DNA of 9,683 bases from Desulfobacterales bacterium C00003060 (GTDB taxonomy: Bacteria; Desulfobacterota; Desulfobacteria; Desulfobacterales; C00003060), in the NCBI GenBank assembly GCA_001751085.1, contig MAXP01000060.1, positions 3,643 to 13,325 on the forward strand, given 5' to 3'. The notes beneath the pieces are model-generated. The model did no database searches and was not told the origin of the DNA. It saw only the letters and a list, made by a program, of their open reading frames with translations. Made by a program: the position numbers and the translations under genes. Positions 7,242 to 9,683 of the stretch are shown piece after piece. The first letter of the stretch is position 1; the number at the start of each line of letters is the position of its first letter.

Positions 7242-7496
7242 ATGAACGTATTGCGGGTTAAATGCATAAGGTGCGGCAGGGAGTGGGAAAAGGATTCCGC
7301 CGTTTCTTGGGGGCCTGACGATTTCAGTTCGTCCCTTTGCAATTCCTGCTTAAGAGAGGTTATCTCTCCCGTCATACACAAGAAACAATTGAACGAAGGC
7401 AATTTCGACTGTTTCGGGAAAGCAGGCCTATATTGCGATCAATCCGGATGCAAGTATAGGGAATGGTGCCTTCGCCTGGACAAGGCAAAATGTTAG
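7242..7496 (+). CDS. Small cysteine-rich, probably zinc-binding protein
   Basis: An 84-residue protein with nine Cys. C8-x2-C11 and C33-x2-C36 look like a zinc ribbon (VKCIRCGREW and LCNSCLRE). The C-terminal part has C57, C65, C70 and C76 in NFDCFGKAGLYCDQSGC followed by KYREWC, possibly a second metal site. There is no signal peptide or membrane helix. ATG 7242 is preferred, with a weak AAGAAAAG just upstream; a TTG at 7224 in frame would add six residues but has no ribosome site. The gene begins 36 nt after the radical SAM stop, so it is probably the last gene of that operon. I do not recognise a named family. A nucleic-acid-binding or metal-handling role is only a guess. Confidence 0.7.
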   Translation: MNVLRVKCIRCGREWEKDSAVSWGPDDFSSSLCNSCLREVISPVIHKKQLNEGNFDCFGKAGLYCDQSGCKYREWCLRLDKAKC

Positions 7497-8344
7497 ATAG
7501 AGTTCCTCCGATGTACACCTACAAGCTGCATGTTTGTGGCCTGACTTCCGTTTTCTCGCCCCTCTGCTGTCGCTAGTTCAAATTCAAAAATAAGATTACG
7601 GCTCGGCAATCCAGAGAGATGAATTCCTTCCGGAAGCTGTGAGTCGTGGAAAAACACGCTTGCGTATGGTGAATCTTCCTGCCTTGAGTCCATCTTCCAG
7701 AGCTCAGGTGCAATTGTCTTTATCACTCTTAAGAATCCGTAGCCTCTGCCGGTGTGACTATAGCACACACCGCGTACCCGTGAACCGATCTCTCCCCATA
7801 CAGGGCCACCGCGAGAGGATGAAGTGGCTAATAAATCCGGAATCAGATAACCTGAAACGAACATGTCTGCCTCCCGGCGCAGGTCTGCCGAGATGTTGTC
7901 AAAAGCGACAATCTCAACTCGACATCCCTTGTTCTGCAAAGCCCGCACCACCCGCACGAAATCGCCGTCTCCGGTGGCGAGAAGCACTCGATTCAGGCTC
8001 TGCGACTGCAACAGAGCATCAACAGCCAAGTCCAGGTCTGCGTTCGCTTTGCCGAAGCGATTACCATTTTCATCTGTGTACCACTTGACGTTTTTTTGAA
8101 TCACCTTGTAACCAAAATCCCGGAGCAAGGAGTAGAAACCGTATTGTCCATCTCTGTATGCAGCATCCTGTTCCGCACGGGTTGCATCAAACGTGACATA
8201 TGCATTCAGCCGGACGGGCTCAGCATCGCCACGGCATGCAAATTCACGAAGAACGTCGTACCGCATTCCGTAACCGCCGTTTCTGACAAGGTTGGCAACA
8301 TCGACATATACCCCAACTCCAGCAATTCCTCGATCAGCGGACAT
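7493..8344 (-). CDS. NYN-domain putative ribonuclease with C-terminal cold-shock-like domain
   Basis: A 283-residue protein. Residues 8-170 form a NYN/LabA-type (PIN-like) nuclease domain, with acidic residues at the expected metal site: Asp15 (VYVDVANL), Asp103, Asp105 and Asp109 (NADLDLAVD), and Asp126 and Asp128 (TGDGDF). Residues about 187-276 match the outline of a cold-shock domain: RGYGFLRV at 200-207 as RNP1, ASVFFHDS at 228-235 as RNP2, and GSQATNMQLV near the end where classic proteins have GPQAANV. The layout suggests an RNA-cleaving enzyme guided by its own RNA-binding module, in the cytoplasm. This is inferred from domains; no target is indicated. AAGG lies 7 nt before ATG. The stop (TAA at 7493-7495) overlaps the end of the convergent cysteine-rich gene by 4 nt. 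Read as one transcription unit of its own. Confidence 0.85.
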   Translation of the reverse strand: MSADRGIAGVGVYVDVANLVRNGGYGMRYDVLREFACRGDAEPVRLNAYVTFDATRAEQDAAYRDGQYGFYSLLRDFGYKVIQKNVKWYTDENGNRFGKANADLDLAVDALLQSQSLNRVLLATGDGDFVRVVRALQNKGCRVEIVAFDNISADLRREADMFVSGYLIPDLLATSSSRGGPVWGEIGSRVRGVCYSHTGRGYGFLRVIKTIAPELWKMDSRQEDSPYASVFFHDSQLPEGIHLSGLPSRNLIFEFELATAEGRENGSQATNMQLVGVHRRNSI

Positions 8345-8407
8345 AATTACGCCTTACCCTTTCCACGGATTCATATAGGACAGATTCTCCAAACCATATA
8401 CCAATTC

Positions 8408-8431
8408 GGCTATTGCCGCCGCGCGGCAGCC
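8408..8431 (-). terminator. GC-rich hairpin after the YcaO-TauE operon
   Basis: GGCT (8408-8411) pairs with AGCC (8428-8431), and GCCGC (8415-8419) with GCGGC (8423-8427), with a 3-nt bulge and a CGC loop. It lies 4 nt past the stop of the TauE/SafE gene in its direction of reading. There is no T run after it, so it may be a 3'-end stabiliser or a factor-dependent stop rather than an intrinsic terminator. The remaining gap to the NYN gene shows no clear promoter. Confidence 0.4.
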
Positions 8432-8435
8432 CGGT

Positions 8436-8804
8436 TTACTTCTTAAGGAATACATATGCAGCCAGCCCGAAAAGGATCACAGCGAAGATCTTCTTGAAAT
8501 TGGCGGTCGTGACATGCTCTACGAGGCGTGCTCCTATTTGTGCGCCGATGATGCCGCCGAAACCAAGTAAAATCCCGGCCTTATAGTCTACGTTAGCCAA
8601 TTTGCCATGGGCCAAAAGGGCGGAAAGGGAGATTACCAGGATGGCAAGAAAAGAGGTGCCCACGGATTTCTGTGCTGAATACCCCAAAAAAAGCAGGAGG
8701 GGGACCATCAGAAAACCACCACCTAAACCAGAAAAAGATGCCCCGATACCAACCAAAATTCCACAAACAACCATCATCAACAGACTTATGGTCATGGTTA
8801 TCAT
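8436..8804 (-). CDS. Half-size TauE/SafE-family membrane permease
   Basis: A 122-residue, very hydrophobic protein with about four membrane helices. The family pattern FSGLGGGFLMVPLLLF (24-39) leads into GTSFLAILVISLSALLAHG (49-67), then GILLGFGGIIGAQIGARL (77-94). The full family has about 250 residues made of two such repeats. This protein has one repeat and ends naturally in FLKK, so it probably works as a dimer rather than being a broken gene. Members move sulfite, sulfonates or other small sulfur and organic acids across the inner membrane; the substrate here is unknown. It lies 30 nt after the YcaO gene, probably in the same operon. The start is ambiguous: ATG 8804 (AAGG 8 nt upstream) or ATG 8795 (AGGGA 9 nt upstream). 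Confidence 0.85.
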   Translation of the reverse strand: MITMTISLLMMVVCGILVGIGASFSGLGGGFLMVPLLLFLGYSAQKSVGTSFLAILVISLSALLAHGKLANVDYKAGILLGFGGIIGAQIGARLVEHVTTANFKKIFAVILFGLAAYVFLKK

Positions 8805-8834
8805 TCCCTGAACCTTGAACCGCTCACTTTAGGT

Positions 8835-9683
8835 CTAAACAAAGGTGAAGTACCCTGAGTGGGCGAATTGTCGAATACTCAGGGCAGAGAATTGATCGAA
8901 ATCGGTTATCATCTCCAGCCCGGGTACCAGGACTTTCGCTACGGGTATATCCATATCCTCCCTTGTCAAATCCACATAGATCGGATGATAACCATTCCTG
9001 ATCAAAACCCTTTCCAAGAGCCTCAGGTCTTCTCCAACATCTCCTGATGCGTAATTTGGAAGATCCTCGTATTTCAAGGACCTTATCCCCTTGGGCGCCG
9101 ACACGGAGCCCGGCCGGCATGTGTTGGAATATGGTACCTCGGTCAGCGCAGAAACAACCGCCCTCTTGCCGTCTAACCCTGCCCCGCATCCCTTGAGAAT
9201 CTCCCCTTGAGTTCCCTCAATAAAAGCCTTGTAGCATGGGATGCCGAACTCTGGTGTGATATCCAGGAACTGAACATGGATACCCTTTTGCACACAACTT
9301 TCAAGAATATCCCTTACCACAGGGTCATCCGATTCCAACAGAAAACACCTCTCACGACAATAGGGCCTTACCCTTTCAGCATCTCTTTCAATAACCTCCA
9401 GCAATCCGTTTAGCTTGGCCTCTTGAAGGCTGTTTCCGGCGGCCAGACCGTTTGAGGGCAAACCACTGCTAAGGCTGATCTCATCAAGATTGCAGAATAG
9501 AAAGACTAATTGGGCAGGCACAAAAATGGGATAAGACCCGTTTTCATCCGCCCTTTGAGCGGGAATCCAATGAAGCTCTTGATCCTGGTAGGGAACTTCC
9601 ACGTTCATATCATTGGGGTCCAATGCGTTATGACCCTGTTTCACCAAATCCGTATAAGCGGCCTTGATTAGAGGATAGCTGTT
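8835..9683 (-). CDS. YcaO-family protein, N-terminus outside the window
   Basis: The frame stays open to the window edge, giving 282 visible residues that begin NSYPLIKAAYTDL; the true start lies beyond 9683. YcaO proteins use ATP to activate amide bonds, making azolines, thioamides or amidines, often in peptides. The visible family marks are SSGLPSNGLAAG at about 72-83 and the ATP/Mg segment GLLEVIERDA at 93-102. The later segment, usually ALTEAAQSR in outline, reads ALTEVPYSN at 179-187, so the Gln and Arg are missing. The protein ends in HSGYFTFV, without the proline-rich end seen in azoline-forming members. No TfuA, precursor peptide or dehydrogenase gene is in view. The half-size TauE/SafE gene follows after 30 nt, which hints at a sulfur link. 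The family is clear; the product is unknown. Confidence 0.85.
   Translation of the reverse strand, partial: NSYPLIKAAYTDLVKQGHNALDPNDMNVEVPYQDQELHWIPAQRADENGSYPIFVPAQLVFLFCNLDEISLSSGLPSNGLAAGNSLQEAKLNGLLEVIERDAERVRPYCRERCFLLESDDPVVRDILESCVQKGIHVQFLDITPEFGIPCYKAFIEGTQGEILKGCGAGLDGKRAVVSALTEVPYSNTCRPGSVSAPKGIRSLKYEDLPNYASGDVGEDLRLLERVLIRNGYHPIYVDLTREDMDIPVAKVLVPGLEMITDFDQFSALSIRQFAHSGYFTFV

Noticed and set aside
7639..8088. Plus-strand open frame of 149 codons
   Set aside because: It lies opposite the NYN/cold-shock gene, whose domain motifs are convincing. No ribosome site or family resemblance supports the plus-strand frame.
8436..8804. TauE/SafE gene as a truncated pseudogene
   Set aside because: It has a full repeat unit, a ribosome site, a natural stop and an operon position; half-size members of this family are plausible as dimers.

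Overview
The window looks like a chromosomal segment from an anaerobic bacterium of the Desulfobacterota (former Deltaproteobacteria), or a close relative. This is inferred from mid-range G+C, dense short operons, a TatT-type TRAP transporter with fused permease, an RseC-like protein, a YcaO protein and a half-size TauE/SafE protein. No single gene proves the taxon. No rRNA, tRNA, CRISPR array, insertion sequence or phage gene is visible.

Layout: (1) 1-3023 (+) is a TRAP transporter operon: the last codons of an upstream gene, a DctP-type periplasmic binding protein, and one polypeptide joining the small (DctQ) and large (DctM) permeases. It is followed by two hairpins and a 7-bp tandem repeat (3034-3094). 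(2) 3119-3607 (-) is an RseC/MucC-family membrane protein, convergent with the transporter. (3) 3694-7496 (+) is a compact operon: a trimeric-type purine nucleoside phosphorylase, an MTA/SAH-deaminase-type amidohydrolase, a B12-binding-type radical SAM protein and an 84-residue cysteine-rich protein. (4) 7493-8344 (-) is a NYN-domain putative ribonuclease with a C-terminal cold-shock-like domain, overlapping the previous gene tail to tail by 4 nt. (5) 8436-9683 (-) holds a half-size TauE/SafE membrane protein preceded by a YcaO-family enzyme cut by the window edge.

The most interesting unit is the third. The phosphorylase keeps the Glu and Asn of 6-oxopurine enzymes but has Val where human PNP has the His that contacts the ribose 5'-OH. 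The deaminase belongs to the family acting on 5'-substituted adenosines, and a radical SAM enzyme, which may produce 5'-deoxyadenosine, is in the same operon. Together they suggest a deaminate-then-phosphorolyse route for clearing 5'-deoxyadenosine, methylthioadenosine or S-adenosylhomocysteine. This is inference, but biochemically testable.

Secondary points of interest are a DctP lacking the usual carboxylate-binding Arg, the NYN/cold-shock fusion, and a YcaO with an altered nucleotide-site segment next to a possible sulfur-compound transporter.
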